From: Notolepis coatsorum
Taxonomy: Eukaryota; Chordata; Actinopteri; Aulopiformes; Paralepididae
DNA: 64,000 bases
Reading direction: 5' to 3'
Assembly: GCA_963971535.1 (NCBI GenBank)
Contig: OZ020589.1
Coordinates: 89,018,183-89,082,182, forward strand
Shown here: positions 11,330-22,498 of the stretch, in pieces
Numbering within the stretch: the first letter of the stretch is position 1
How the letters are laid out: every line of letters begins with the position of its first letter
Made by a program: the position numbers and the translations under genes
Notes under the pieces: generated by a model
Seen by the model: only the letters and a program-made list of their open reading frames with translations
What the model was told of the DNA's origin: nothing
Database searches by the model: none

Positions 11330-11421
11330 ATGTTCGGGGGGGGCCTGTGTGGTGGACACTAGATGGAGGTGTCTCACTTCAGAATGGACACTGATTGAGT
11401 GACAGGAGGGAGTTGACTTAA
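11330..11421 (+). repeat. Gypsy polypurine tract and truncated 3' LTR
   Basis: A G-run (GGGGGGGG near 11336-11343) precedes TGTGGTGGACACTAGATGGA, which matches the start of the 5' LTR at 2645. Only the first 74 bp remain: a TTAA at 11418-11421, the same LTR position that is hit in the 5' LTR, joins directly to unrelated sequence. The second half of this LTR was not found. Confidence 0.8.
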
Positions 11422-11830
11422 AGGAAAACTCCAACATTTTGGGAAATTAGCTTATTTAACATCTTCCCTGGAGTTAGACAAGAAGATACATACCTTTTTT
11501 GTCTCTGTGCGTGCATTTAGCTCAGGGAACAGTCGCTCCGTTAGCATAGCTTAGCTTCATCACTGGAAGTGAGGCAGGACAGTAGCGTGACGTTCCCTAC
11601 AGGTTTGTTGATATTCTCATTCCTTCAAAGGATCCGAACCGATTGAAGTTTATGGATACCATGACTTAAAATCCTCTTACCTTGACGATTAAAAGCCTCC
11701 CCAATTTAGAAAACAGTAATCCAATGGCTGGTATTGATAATATACTACTAACTACTGGACGCTCGGAGCTAACCGGAGCTAACGCAGAACAGGAGGATGG
11801 TAAAGCAAATATAATGACTTCCTTTCTGGG
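11422..11830. mobile_element. Fish repeat after TTAA, probable DNA transposon fragment
   Basis: AGGAAAACTCCAACATTTTG begins immediately after the LTR's TTAA and runs into 'gttagacaagaagataca' and 'gttagcatagcttagc', wording typical of an abundant fish non-autonomous element. No matching right end or second TTAA was seen before the LINE fragment that follows, so the 3' part is lost or replaced. Confidence 0.5.
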
Positions 11831-11839
11831 GTTTTCCTT

Positions 11840-12262
11840 TCTCATTCCTGTACCTCGTGAACATAATTTCCTTATAAATCTGTTTGAATTGTCTCATGTT
11901 TGGACATTGCTTTAGCACCACATTCAGACTGTTCCACAGTTTCACTCCACATATTGAGATGCAGTGTCTTCTCATGGTAGTGCGTACATTAAGAACTTTT
12001 AAATTGAGTTTTCCCCTCAGATTATAACCCCCCTCCCTATCAAAGAACAGTTCTTGAATGTTTCCTGGAAGTACATGACCTTTTGCTTTATACATTAATT
12101 GTGCCGTTTTAAATTCCACGAGATCATTTAACTTTAATGTTTTTGACTTTAAAAATAATATGTTTGTGTGATCACGATAACCTGCAATGTGAACTATCCT
12201 TATGGCCCTTTTTTGGAGTATAAAAACAAATATAATTGGATTTAACCAAAGAAAACAATACA
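11840..12262 (-). mobile_element. L2/CR1-type LINE C-terminal fragment
   Basis: Read on the minus strand this encodes LQKRAIRIVHIAGYRDHTNILF, then KLNDLVEFKTAQLMYKA and GVKLWNSL, the post-RT region of the LINE family also found at 7981-9864. It lacks the reverse-transcriptase core and endonuclease and is a dead 5'-truncated copy. Confidence 0.75.
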
Positions 12263-12711
12263 AAATTATGTTTTTAACTAACTTTAATAACAGTACATCT
12301 GCAAACAGTGCCAGTGTAGTTCAATGTTCAGTGCCAGTGAGGTTTCTTTTTTAAATTCAGTTCAATGCAGTTCAACTGTCAGTACAGTGCAATAACTAAA
12401 TAGTAATAATTAAATAGTTAAATAATACAGAATAATAATTTGTTTAATTAAAAGAAATGAGAAAAAAACTAAAATGTCATTTATTTTAAAGGTTTATGAT
12501 TCTCCCCATCTCTGGCTGACATCACCATTGTGATACATGATGGTTAGGCCTTTGTGTTTTCGTCAGTGAGGGATTCTCTTTTGTCGGTCACCAGCGTTTT
12601 CTACTTGCTGAAGCTTCTCTCTGTATAATCATTTTTTTAAATATCAACATTATCTGGCCATCCTCAGTAAATAATACTATCAAACTTTCCAAAGACCAGA
12701 CTTGGGAAGGG
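12263..12711. other. Non-coding stretch, nothing assigned
   Basis: AT-rich sequence with short internal echoes ('gttcaatg', 'cagtgccagtg') but no reading frame, target duplication or paired termini that I could recognise. Probably more degraded transposon sequence. Confidence 0.4.
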
Positions 12712-12997
<286 letters not shown>

Positions 12998-13276
12998 GTT
13001 ATGCGCCTCGGAATGGATTTGGTAGCTTTTTTTCTGTGTCTCCGTAGACCATGCCGCGCCACCATTTTAAAGTCATAGTGAAGATTGATTTATATGAAAA
13101 CCAATGTATGTATAATTTAGCTAGCTCGCCAAGGTTACTGTGATCAAAGCAAACTTTAATAAAAAGATTTAAAAATAAAAGTGTTTACTTTTTATTTGGT
13201 AGGCAATGGTAGGGAAACTTTTTTTTTATTTTTTTTTATTTTTATATGTATCGATTTTTTGATATTTTTGACAACA

Positions 13277-13735
13277 CTAGCTCCTAGTGGTCAACAGTGT
13301 TTCAGACTGTGGTTGTACTGGGCAGCTCCTGGTGGTCAACTGTGTTTCAAACTGTGGTTGTACTGGGCAGCTCCTAGTGGTCAACAGTGTTTCAGACTGT
13401 GGTTGTACTGGGCAGCTCCTAGTGGTCAACAGTGTTTCAGACTGTGGTTGTACTGGGCAGCTCTTAGTGGTCAACAGTGTTTCAGACTGTGGTTGTACTG
13501 GGCAGCTCCTAGTGGTCAACTGTGTTTCAGACTGTGGTTGTACTGGGCAGCTCCTAGTGGTCAACAGTGTCAGGCTGTTGTTGTACTGGGTAGCTCCTGG
13601 TGGTCAACTGCATTTCAGACTGTGGTTGTACTGGGTAGCTCCTGGTGGTCAACTGTGTTTCAGACTGTGGTTGTACTGGGCAGCTCCTGGTGGTCAACTG
13701 CGTTTCAGACTGTGGTTGTACTGGGCAGCTCCTAA
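13277..13735. repeat. 45-bp minisatellite, about 10 units
   Basis: The unit begins GTGGTCAACAGTGTTTCAGA and ends in 'ctgtggttgtactgggcagctccta', 45 bp. Because 45 is divisible by three, frames stay open on both strands and give periodic peptides. Single-base variants (cag/cta, cct/ctt) are shared between neighbouring units, as expected for tandem amplification. It starts right after a 'gatatttttgacaacact' terminus like that of the TATCGAT hAT-like family. Confidence 0.95.
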
Positions 13736-13819
13736 CAGTGTCAATGTGTGAGTTACATTACATGACATTTCTACACTTTCTATAGAAATGTACTATGTTA
13801 TTTACCTTACCTCCTTCCA

Positions 13820-14068
13820 GAACCGGAAGTTAGGAACCGGTTCCTATTAGAACCGGTTTTCGGTGCCCAACCCTATAAATAATTGACTATTATCTTACCT
13901 AATTTTGTGTTTGTGTTACTACTACTACTTATTGTTACCATCCTTGCATTCATTGATGTTTCTTAATTGTGCACTGTTGAGTCTGAGCTCGAAACACAAG
14001 AATTTCATTACCTGCAATGCCCCCTGTATTGTTGTGTATTTTGACAAATAAAGAACTTGAACTTGACG
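13820..14068 (+). mobile_element. hAT terminus and LINE 3' tail
   Basis: 13820-13874 ('ggttcctattagaaccgg..cggtgcccaaccct') looks like the right end of a hAT element starting TAGGGTTGGGCACCG; its left end was not found. 13990-14068 ('gaatttcattacctgcaatg..aataaagaacttgaacttga') is a LINE-like 3' end with a TTGAAC tail. Confidence 0.45.
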
Positions 14069-14147
14069 TGTTCTGTGCCTCGAGAGCTCAGCCGCATCGG
14101 CACCCTGAGAAACTCCTCTGTGTGATGTCACCCAGAGGAGAGTAGAC

Positions 14148-15407
14148 TAGGGGTGCACCGATATATCGGTCGGGTATCTGTATCGGCCGATAAGTGCCTT
14201 GTTGACTGCCATCGGCCTATCGGCCGATAAGCTCAAATTTGCAGATGCCAGTGGCCGATAAATGTCCGTCAATTTGTGTCGTGTCAATCTGGTCCACACG
14301 TTCAAACTTTGAAAAAATGAAAGCAACTAAAACCCTGCCTACTCCCCAGACAGTCTGCAAACTGTCACAAGCATTCTGGCACTAGCTGTATCTGAATTTG
14401 ATTATTCGTTCTACTCGTACATCATACATGTAACGTTAAGCTAATGTTTTTCCAACAACGATAGCTAGTTAGCCAACGCTAGCCAGCTACTGCGAAAACT
14501 ATTGCCCAACTGATGATATCAGGAGCTATCAGTAGCTAGCCACTAGCCAAGGGGATTAATAAAGGAATATCTTATCTTATCGTATCTTATAACGTTAGAC
14601 AATGCCTCATGTATTAAACTAACGTGAATAGTTGACTGGGTAATTTTGTTTAAACAGTAACGTTAGCTAGGTAGCTAACGTTAGCTCATGGAACAATGAT
14701 AGCTAGTTAGCCAACGCTAGCCAGCTACTACGAAAACGATTGCCAAACTGATTATATCAGACGTTGATATCAGGAGCTATCAGTAGCTAGCCAGCTAGAT
14801 AACGTTAGACAAGTTTTCAATCAGACAAATGTATAGAAAAACTTTTATTATAACATTCTTTGCAGTAAAATCATTATGCCTCGTTTGGTACTCCTGCGGA
14901 GCGCTGGTAGCCTACTCGTGGGTGGCGGGGAGCTAACGTTATTAGCTACGGTATGGTTGTTGTTGATCTCTCGTGTAAATCAATGGCGGAGTTCCCCGAA
15001 GTAAAAAAATAAGCGCTTGCCGATTTGTGGTAAGAAAAGCAGGGCGGGTGCAAGCGGTGTGACGTAATTGGCAGAATCGACTGTCAATCTAAATTGTTCT
15101 GTTTGATTGATTGATTGATTGAAAACTTTATTAACAGATTGCAGAATGGGTACAATACAGTACAGCTCAATACGACAGTGGACTGGAGGATAAAGACCAG
15201 AAAAAGACGTTCGTCTTTTTTACATAAGGGTCCTCCATTTTCAATTCAGCAAAACATTTAGAGACAAAATATACAGTAGTTTCATAAAAATAAAAATAAA
15301 AATGTATTAAAAAAATTAAATGCCACAAATATCGGTATCGGCTGATTGTGATAGTTGAACAATCGGTATCGGTATCAGCCGCACATTTTCATATCGGTGC
15401 ATCCCTA
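14148..15407. mobile_element. hAT element with exact 8-bp target duplication
   Basis: GAGTAGAC at 14140-14147 is repeated at 15408-15415. The termini are TAGGGGTGCACCGATATATC and its inverse GATATCGGTGCATCCCTA-like right end, with subterminal 'atcggccgata' repeats. A LINE 3' end with a GATT simple-repeat tail (about 15105-15300, minus) is nested inside. Part of the interior (14805-14940) matches the hAT at 3541. No transposase. Confidence 0.85.
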
Positions 15408-15519
15408 GAGTAGACCTCTAGTGAACTGCAGACACTAGTTCCTCAACCATTTCTTCAACTTTCCTCAAGTCGGACCTCTACTACAGTTGAAGTGAGTTGA
15501 GGAAATAGTGTCTATAGGT

Positions 15520-16130
15520 CCGGCAGCGTGGCTACATGAGTAGAGCTCCGTACTCATGATCGGAAGATCACCGGTTTGAGCCCCGGTCAAGGCCGTTGAC
15601 GGAAAGTGGTGTTGTTGTCCAACAAGGGGCAGTCTGTCCTCTGGACTAGTCAGTAACGATGCCCCTGTTACGGTGATAGGACACCGTATACTGTAGCTGT
15701 GAGTGGCGTCCTTCGGATGAGACACTAAACCGAGGTCCTGACTGAATCTGTCGTTAAATAACCCAGGATGCCTATCGCAAAGAGTAGGGGGTTCCCCAAC
15801 GTTCCTGGCCAAATTCCCAATCAGGTCTCTGGCATCAAGGCCACCTAATCATCCCTTCCCCTTAATTGGCTGATATCAATCCCTGTCTCCTGAGCCGTTC
15901 AGCCATTGTGTAGTGTGATGTGTGCCTGGTGCCAGTGTATGGTAGTCATTGTATAGTGTGATGTGTGCCTGGTGCCAGTGTATGGCAACCATTGAGCCTG
16001 CATAGCCCAAGGTTGGGTGCTACCAGTGGTGGTGAAGGAGGCAATTTCCACCCTACATTGTGGGGAGCGCTTTGAGTGTCTGTCTAGAAAAGCGCTATAT
16101 AAATGTAATGAATTATTATTATTATTATGC
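15520..16130 (+). mobile_element. tRNA-derived SINE, long-bodied
   Basis: The head reads 'gtggctacatgagtagagc' (A-box-like) and 'caccggtttgagccccggtc' (B-box GGTTTGAGCCC), a tRNA-type RNA polymerase III promoter. The long body has 'cctggccaaattcccaatc' and ends in 'gcgctatataaatgtaatg' plus an ATT repeat, the type of LINE-related tail used for mobilisation. A ~50-bp block at 15900-15990 is doubled ('tgtgtgcctggtgccagtgtatgg'). Exact family not assigned. Confidence 0.7.
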
Positions 16131-16279
16131 TCTCCGCTCTGTGACGTCACCCAGAGGTAGTTATCAGGGTGTCGAAGAGTTCTCGAGACACAGAGCATGT
16201 TGGTGAGTTATGTACTTTATCACAACTTTAGTATACTTTTTGAATACATACAAATTATGTTAAGGTATATAAAGTGAGA

Positions 16280-16545
16280 CAGTGGCTCGGGAGGTAGGGG
16301 CGACAGTGGCTTGGGAGGTAGAGCAGTCTGGTAATCCGGAGGTATCCGGTTCGATTCCCGCTCCTCCCGGGCAGCGTGTCGAAGTGTCCTTGAGCAAGAC
16401 ACTTAACCCCTAACTGCTCCCGATGAGAAGGTCGGCACCTTGCATGGTCGCCTTCCACCATCGGTGTGTGAATGTGTGAGTGAATGGGTAAAATGTGAGG
16501 AACAAATTTGGATAAAAGTGCTATATAAATTCAGCCATTTACCAT
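16280..16545 (+). mobile_element. tRNA-derived SINE
   Basis: An A-box-like TGGCTTGGGAGGTAGAGC and a perfect B box (GGTTCGATTCC, near 16350) form an internal RNA polymerase III promoter. The body 'gtccttgagcaagacactta' and the end 'agtgctatataaattcagcc' are classic for fish SINEs. The first 25 bp are partly duplicated just upstream ('agtggctcgggaggtaggggcgac'). Confidence 0.8.
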
Positions 16546-17111
16546 TCATATAAAGTATACTTTCAGAAAGTAATTATGTATACTTTTCTTTCTTTACTTG
16601 CGCTGAAATATCTCCCTGTGCCTGTTCCGTCAGCCTGGCATCACCTGATATTCCTTATGATCTGGGGAGGTCAGCACGGAGCCGTGAGGATGTCACACTG
16701 GTCGGGACAGTGTTTGGTTGCAGACGGTTTGACAGCGTGGCGGAGTCTAGCGTCGGTCCCTTTTCCCGGTCGCCGTTAGTCAGAAATGGAGATCAGATGA
16801 GGCTGGTGTATTTTTAGATTCTTGTGATATCGATGAAGGTCCTGCAAGCTGTGTGTGTGTGCAGTGCTGAAGGTCTTTCCTTCTTTTCTTGCATTTAAAC
16901 GTATGATCTAAAATAAGATATTCCTCTATTGATCTCTGATCACTCTGTGTCGACTTGTAACTTTCTTAGCAGATCTTTATTGTTTATTCTTATTTATTGT
17001 GCCTTATTTATTTATTACTTACTTATTGTGTAGTGTACTGTATGTAAGGGTTTACTAGTGTATGTGTGTCAAGAGTATGAACGGTGTGTGTGTGTGTGTG
17101 TGTGTGTGTTA
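16546..17111. other. Non-coding stretch with LINE tail and GT tract
   Basis: 16910-17075 ('gatattcctctattgatctc' through 'attgtgtagtgtactgtatg') is the reverse complement of 54480-54660, a dispersed LINE-like 3' end. It is followed by a short (GT)n at 17083-17110. A 67-codon frame at 16576 has no recognisable features. Confidence 0.5.
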
Positions 17112-17725
17112 GTGTGTCAAAAATATCGAAATATCGATACATATCGATACTGAATATTTAAAACGGTTTCGATACTCATTTCCCGAAATATCGATACTTT
17201 CTGCAGTATCGATACCAGCTGGCTTGCTCGCAGTGTTCTACCGCAAGTTGTTGACACGCTGTTCAGAGCACGCTTGCCCCTCCGCCTCCTCCAGCCCTCC
17301 GCCTCACAGAGCCGTCTTCAGTTTGTAAACAAACATTTTAGCTGAAGATGGCAAATGCAGAGCCTCCGCAACTTGTGCTTGTGGATAAAGAAAACAGCAG
17401 AAGTGCTGTTTGGAAGTACTTCGGGTTTGAAGTAAACGACGAAGGAAAAGCTAAAGCGCTGTTACAGAGCAGTGCCAACGATACAGCTATTAGCTAACGT
17501 TAGCTTATGCTAGCTAGCTGGCCACCTTTATAATTACTTCATGGAAACGGAGTAACGTTAAGTCGAGTTCATACTAACTACACTAGTACACGTATGAACT
17601 AGGGCTGCAACTAATGACTATTTTGGTAGTCGACTAATCTGTCGATAATTTTTTCGATTAGTCGACTAATCAAAAAACAATTATATTTAAAAAGAAAATA
17701 TATATATATATTTTTTTTTCCACTA

Positions 17726-17955
17726 CCTATCTTTGTGAAAGTGGCTTCTCAGCTCTGGTCCAGCTGAAGACAGAGCAGAGGAACAGATTGGACATTGAGC
17801 ATGACCTCAGAGTTGCTTTGAGACTCTTGTCAGGACCAAACAACATCCCCAGTTATCCCATTAGTTCCCCCAAACTTACTGTCGGTCTGTTATGTTAAGC
17901 TAAGAAGTCTTCAGCTGGCTGGACCAGAGCTGAGAAGCCACTTTCACAAAGATAG
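17726..17955 (+). pseudogene. hAT transposase C-terminal remnant with fold-back
   Basis: 17735-17830 encodes YLCESGFSALVQLKTEQRNR followed by LDIEHDLRVAL, the C-terminal dimerisation signature of hAT transposases. 17908-17955 carries the inverse of 17726-17769 with a few changes, so the piece folds back on itself across about 140 bp. Only this end of the gene is present. Confidence 0.75.
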
Positions 17956-18046
17956 GTAGGTAGTTTCCATGAAGTGTTTAAGTAGCAGCAATCTTGTTGA
18001 AAATGTAACGTTAATAAATGCTCCGAGTCCGAGCATAGCTCCGGAG

Positions 18047-18123
<77 letters not shown>
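18047..18123. repeat. (CT)n microsatellite
   Basis: Pure CT dinucleotide run of about 77 bp inside the TATCGAT element; the corresponding position of the inverted copy has a 200-bp GA run (45482-45682). Confidence 0.95.
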
Positions 18124-18125
<2 letters not shown>

Positions 18126-18262
18126 CGTCATGAAAATAGTTGTAGTTGTTGTTTTAACCAAATAAAAAGCAGCAGCACTATTGCATAACTGAGTCATGTT
18201 TGCTATGTATTTCTTTCTTTAGGGGAGTTTGTTTCACAGTTTTAGCATGATGTTTTATAGAT

Positions 18263-18652
18263 GAATGAATGAATGAATGAAAACTTTATTTAACAGATTG
18301 CAGAATGGGTACAATACAGTACGGCTCAATACATACAATTGTTAAGGGGATGCAGACCTGAGAAAGACGTTTGTCTTGTTTCCATCAGGGTCCCCCATTT
18401 TCAATTCATATAGACATTTATGACATACACAACATACATGACATTTATGGCATAGGGACATATAGGTATTTAGTACTGATACATTTGTGACATAGCGGTA
18501 TTCAAATATACAGTACTGTTACCCCTAGATCCTGACAGAGTATATACATATGATGGGGAGGGGACTGTACATTAGGAGGGGGTGGGTGGGTGGGAGGGAA
18601 ATATACATACGGCGGGGAGGGAATATATACATGCGGTGGGGAGGAGACTGTC
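18263..18652 (-). mobile_element. LINE 3' end inserted in copy 1 only
   Basis: A GAAT simple repeat followed by 'gaaaactttatttaacagattgcagaatggg' and, further on, 'tccatcagggtcccccattttcaattca' is a LINE 3' end read on the minus strand. Related pieces are at 15120, 22995 and 43680. The inverted element at 45340-45350 lacks the insert and shows the empty site. Confidence 0.7.
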
Positions 18653-18942
18653 TAGGTTAAACAGGTTTTTGTTTTTAAGAGGGGTTTGATTTAGATTAGA
18701 TAATTTAGTTATTTTTAAATGTCTGATCTAAAGATAAACAAAGGGTTTTAAAAGTGTTATATTTATCTTCTCTTATAGTACCAGAGAGAAGCTGAGGAGA
18801 ATCAACCAGCAACAAAAGCAAAATTTGTTAATAAAAATATATATATATATATATTTTAATTTTTTTGGTATCGAAAATATCGATAATATCGATACTTTTC
18901 AAGGTATCGTATCGAAGTCGAAATTCCAGTATCGTGACAACG

Positions 18943-19455
18943 ATAAATAAATAAATGTGCACATATTTAATGGGGAAGTGCCTCATTTGCATATATAAAC
19001 ATAAAATTCAGAAAACTTGCAATATATTTTTTCTTAGTTTATATGTACATAACAAACTGGGAAAGTTTCATAGTGATATCTATTCAAATATTTGTTTGCC
19101 TATTAGGGGGTACTACACTGTACTACACTGTTTGTAGCCTGTGTGTAGTTCTGTTCAGTTCAATAACATCATTATTATTATTATTCAGTTATCAGGCATG
19201 TGTTTAGGTTGTCAATTACTAATGGTTTGATTAGGTATTGTGTTTGTAAATAGCTGTTTCAAAAACATTTTTACAATACAGAATTTTGAAGGCGTTTTCC
19301 CAAAAATTAGTTTTTATGCGTTTTTTACAGAGGGGTTTGTTGATATATCATTCATAGCCTGATTTATAGTACATTTACATTTCTGGTAAGTTCAAGCCCG
19401 GACCATAAAGCTTCTGGAAGGGTTAGCGCGACACGAGGCTCTTCCAATTCGTACG
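18943..19455. other. Non-coding stretch, nothing assigned
   Basis: AT-rich sequence with a doubled 'tactacactg' (19106-19128) and an ATT repeat near 19170. No coding or paired termini recognised. Confidence 0.4.
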
Positions 19456-20052
19456 CCGATTGTAACTGAGGGGTACAATTCCCTGACTGTATTGATAAGT
19501 ATGGTATCATTAAACCACTACCGATTATGTACTTTAACTACTGGCCACACAGTACATGATATAGATATGATGAACACTTTCCCACCTGATGAAACGAAGT
19601 CCACACAAATGTATAAATCGAATATTTTATATAGCAAAGGGTATATACAACGTTCACTTAATGACATTTATGATTTGAATGCACTTGTAAGGCAAATGAG
19701 TATTCGTAGGCAAATCAACATTGAATGTCCAATCTCTGGTTACGCAGGGAGCAAGTATACAACCTGGTTCTTTAGGGAACTATAGCGATGGTACTTAAAT
19801 GATTATAGCTGGATACACTAAAGGGGGGTCCCGCTGGTTGTAAGTCAGTAGGGGGGGGGTTAGGAGAGCCGCTGGCGATATCCCATCTGGCCAACGATTT
19901 CTTGGGAGAATTCAGAGTGCTGAACACGGTGCCCACAGAACCTCGGTCCACAGATGAATACAGCTGGGCCCTCTTGTAGACGGTAGCTGCCGGTCCACAA
20001 CGAAGAGACGTGAGGCGACCTCACTCGGGGTAGAGTGCCGTCTCACCTGGAC

Positions 20053-20727
20053 GCGTGTAGCTTTATGCCAAGCAAGCAGTGCAAAAATTTACCGTAGTGG
20101 CATGCAGTAATGCGCCTTTCATTTTCGCGGAAATAGGCTGTCTATTGCCATTCTCTTTGACAAACTCTAACCTTAACCAGCTCCTTAACAACGCCTAAAC
20201 TTAACCGTTCTAACCTTAACCAACTCCGAAACAATGCCTAACCTTAACCTTACCTTAACCATAGAAATTATATTGCCATTCTCTTTGACAAACTCTAACC
20301 TTAACCAGCTCCTTAACAGCGCCTAAACTTAACCGTTCTAACCTTAACCAACTCCGAAACAATGCCTAACCTTAATCGGCGAAAGAATACACGTTAAAAA
20401 AAAATCACGTTAAAAAATATTTTCGATGGGATTCGAACTCGCCAGCAAACAAGCCATAGGATCCACAGCCATGTGTCCTTACCAATTGAGCTATTTGTTG
20501 GATACTGAATAAGGGGCGGTGACTTATATATATTGAGCTCCGCTCGTGTCGCATGCGCGGGCACCTCGCGCGAGCACGCCGGCGCACGCACGCACCTGAG
20601 CGAGCACGCCGCCGCCGGTGCACGCACGGTAGCATTTGTCTGAAAAGAAGGGCGCTTTACCGCACTAGCGTGCGGTGACGAATGCGGAAGCATTTTTGCA
20701 CTGCTTGCTTGGCATTAACGTACAGGC
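20053..20727. mobile_element. DNA transposon with 9-bp target duplication, inside the solo LTR
   Basis: CACCTGGAC is found at 20044-20052 and 20728-20736. The inverted termini are about 36 bp and share TGCCAAGCAAGCAGTGCAAA. A 9-bp duplication with long inverted repeats points to a Mutator-like element, though an 8-bp reading would fit hAT. The interior has a 110-bp direct repeat rich in CCTTAACC (about 20149-20262 and 20272-20375) and a tRNA-like segment. Confidence 0.75.
20417..20503 (-). pseudogene. tRNA-like segment inside the 9-bp-TSD element
   Basis: On the minus strand this reads with an A-box TAGCTCAATTGGTAA and a B-box GAGTTCGAATCCC at tRNA-like spacing, but the anticodon stem does not pair well. 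It is most likely a degraded tRNA or a SINE head trapped in the transposon, not a working tRNA gene. Confidence 0.55.
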
Positions 20728-21870
20728 CACCTGGACTCCTCTCGGGGGGGTAGTTCCAACACTCAGCAGTGTTGGCTGTTATCCATGGCATAATCAAAGC
20801 ACCCAAAGCAAGTAGATAATCCAAGCCATGTAGGGCTCGCCGTCGTCCGGGTAAAGTAATCCAATGTACAGGTCCACTCGTCCTGGCCCAGAACTCCTCG
20901 GATGAAAGCACCACACGTGGTCTGCCCAGCCTGGTTAAGACTCTAGATAACGCCAGGAACGATGGGGGGTAGTGCTCACTTTATAACTCTAACCGAACGA
21001 TGCACCATACATAATAGACTATTATTAACTTAATAGAAATACGTCCCACTCGACGGTATAGTGCCAAACTATGACAATTCAACTATTAATCCACACGATG
21101 TCTCAATGCCTATTCTGAGGCCAAGTAGGCCATACTGCACCACACGTGGGTCGTGGGTGAGGCTTCACGTCTGTTACTAGGTTGGAGGGTAAAGGACTAA
21201 TGGACTAAAAGAAAGTTCTACTTTACTTGCGCCATATATATATGCGCTGTGAACAAATAGTACCATTCGTATTTCGCCAGACGTATTCCTACGCGGAACC
21301 GGGCTTGTAACGACATGTTCGTCGGCACGATTGAACTTGAACCAAGGGGCTTGGCTGCTGGCGCCAGGTTCTTGTCCAATGAGCGAATGAAACTATTATG
21401 GGCTGTTAGTAGACTAAAGGGATATTCAGTGTATATGTACAAGGAATATACAAGGGATATCAAACGATATACAAATACTATTAAATATCCATAAATAAAT
21501 ATATATATTCGGTTTAATCTGATCCTTCACAACACCGATGTTCTACTGGCAGCAAAATAAAGTGAGTCTCTCAGCCTCTGCTTTATGATATTATGATATG
21601 AAAAAGTAACTGTAGTGCTTTCAGACCCATTTACGGAGACCCGACTCCAGAGGGTTGGTATGTTTGTGTGTTCAAGCGATTTTGCTAACAGGGGGCGTGG
21701 CAATGGGAGTGGCCTATCACAAAAAGATATCGACTGTTGTGAATTTGTGCTTGTTTTTCAGGAAACCTCCTTATCATTTTGAAACAGATTTCAGAGTGAA
21801 CACTGTTCCATGCTGCGTCTGAATTTGATGAACTCCTAGTGTTGTTTACTGAATGTTTGAATTGTCATAC

Positions 21871-22349
21871 CTTTTTTTTTTTTTTTTTAACTATCTTTTT
21901 TCCCCCTCCTCTTTTTCCGATTTTTCTCCCATCCCACTGTTAGTCGTTATGCCAATTCCCAACTCCCTTCCTGGTTGTTGCGCACCCCCCCTACTGTTGG
22001 TCCGGGAGGCCGGAGACTATCACATGCTATCCTCCGACACATGCGCAGCCAGCCGGCAGCCAGCCTGGCAGCTCAGATTCTCACTGGGAGAGTGTAACGT
22101 GTGGAAGGTCACACTACCTCCCTCCAGATCCTTCCTTCGCTGAGCAGGCGCCCCGACCGAACTGTAGGAGTATTTTTCTGTTTACAACGCCCAGGACCCA
22201 CCCATCAGCTTTCCCACCCTCTAATACTGCCAACAGTACGGACGACCAGCCAAACTGAAAACAATGTGGAGAGCTGGGATCAAACCCGCGAACCCAGCGT
22301 CTCCAGCATTGGTGGTGAGTGCCTTGCCCACTGCACCACCTGGCCGCCC
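21871..22349 (-). mobile_element. tRNA-derived SINE with 12-bp target duplication
   Basis: GAATTGTCATAC occurs at 21859-21870 and 22350-22361. The left end is a T-run (poly-A tail on the minus strand). The right end, on the minus strand, has an A-box-like GGTGCAGTGGGCAAGGC and the B box GGTTTGATCCC. All hallmarks of a SINE inserted by LINE machinery are present. Confidence 0.88.
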
Positions 22350-22423
22350 GAATTGTCATACTTAAACAAACACAGTTGTGGCAACAGCTCAAATGGAGAG
22401 GAGAAGCTTCGTATTGGCTTGCC

Positions 22424-22425
<2 letters not shown>

Positions 22426-22495
<70 letters not shown>
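22426..22495. repeat. (AAT)n microsatellite
   Basis: About 70 bp of AAT trinucleotides, the tail of the LINE fragment that follows on the minus strand ('attttatttgtagtgcacctttc'). Confidence 0.95.

Positions 22496-22498
<3 letters not shown>

Larger units (their letters stand above)
14070..16200. mobile_element. Possible larger inverted-repeat element enclosing a hAT and a SINE
   Basis: 14070-14140 (TGTTCTGTGCCTCGAGAGCT through 'gatgtcacccagagg') is matched in inverted orientation by 16131-16200 ('gacgtcacccagagg' through 'tctcgagacacagagcatg'). The arms are about 65 bp and imperfect. They enclose the hAT at 14148 and the SINE at 15520. No target duplication was seen, so the superfamily is open. 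Confidence 0.45.
17112..18942. mobile_element. TATCGAT-rich hAT-like element, copy 1
   Basis: The left end is AGTGTGTCAAAAATATCGAA and the right end region reads 'ggtatcgaaaatatcgata..tatcgtgacaac', giving TATCGAT-rich inverted ends. The same element lies inverted at about 45141-46797. Nested in this copy are a hAT terminus (17600, TAGGGCTGCAACTAATGA), a hAT transposase remnant (17735-17830), a CT tract (18047-18123) and a LINE 3' end (about 18263-18652) that is absent from the other copy. Confidence 0.7.
19461..21534 (-). repeat. Solo BEL/Pao LTR with 5-bp target duplication
   Basis: The sequence from TGTAACTGAGGGGTACAATT to 'ctgatccttcacaaca' matches the two LTRs of the full element at 30346-39226 over its whole length, but is clearly more diverged. 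CCGAT flanks it on both sides (19456-19460 and 21535-21539). There is no internal region, so it arose by recombination between LTRs. It is lengthened by the 675-bp insertion at 20053-20727. Confidence 0.9.

Noticed and set aside
20417-20503. A functional tRNA gene
   Set aside because: The promoter boxes are present but the anticodon arm does not pair and it lies inside a transposon.
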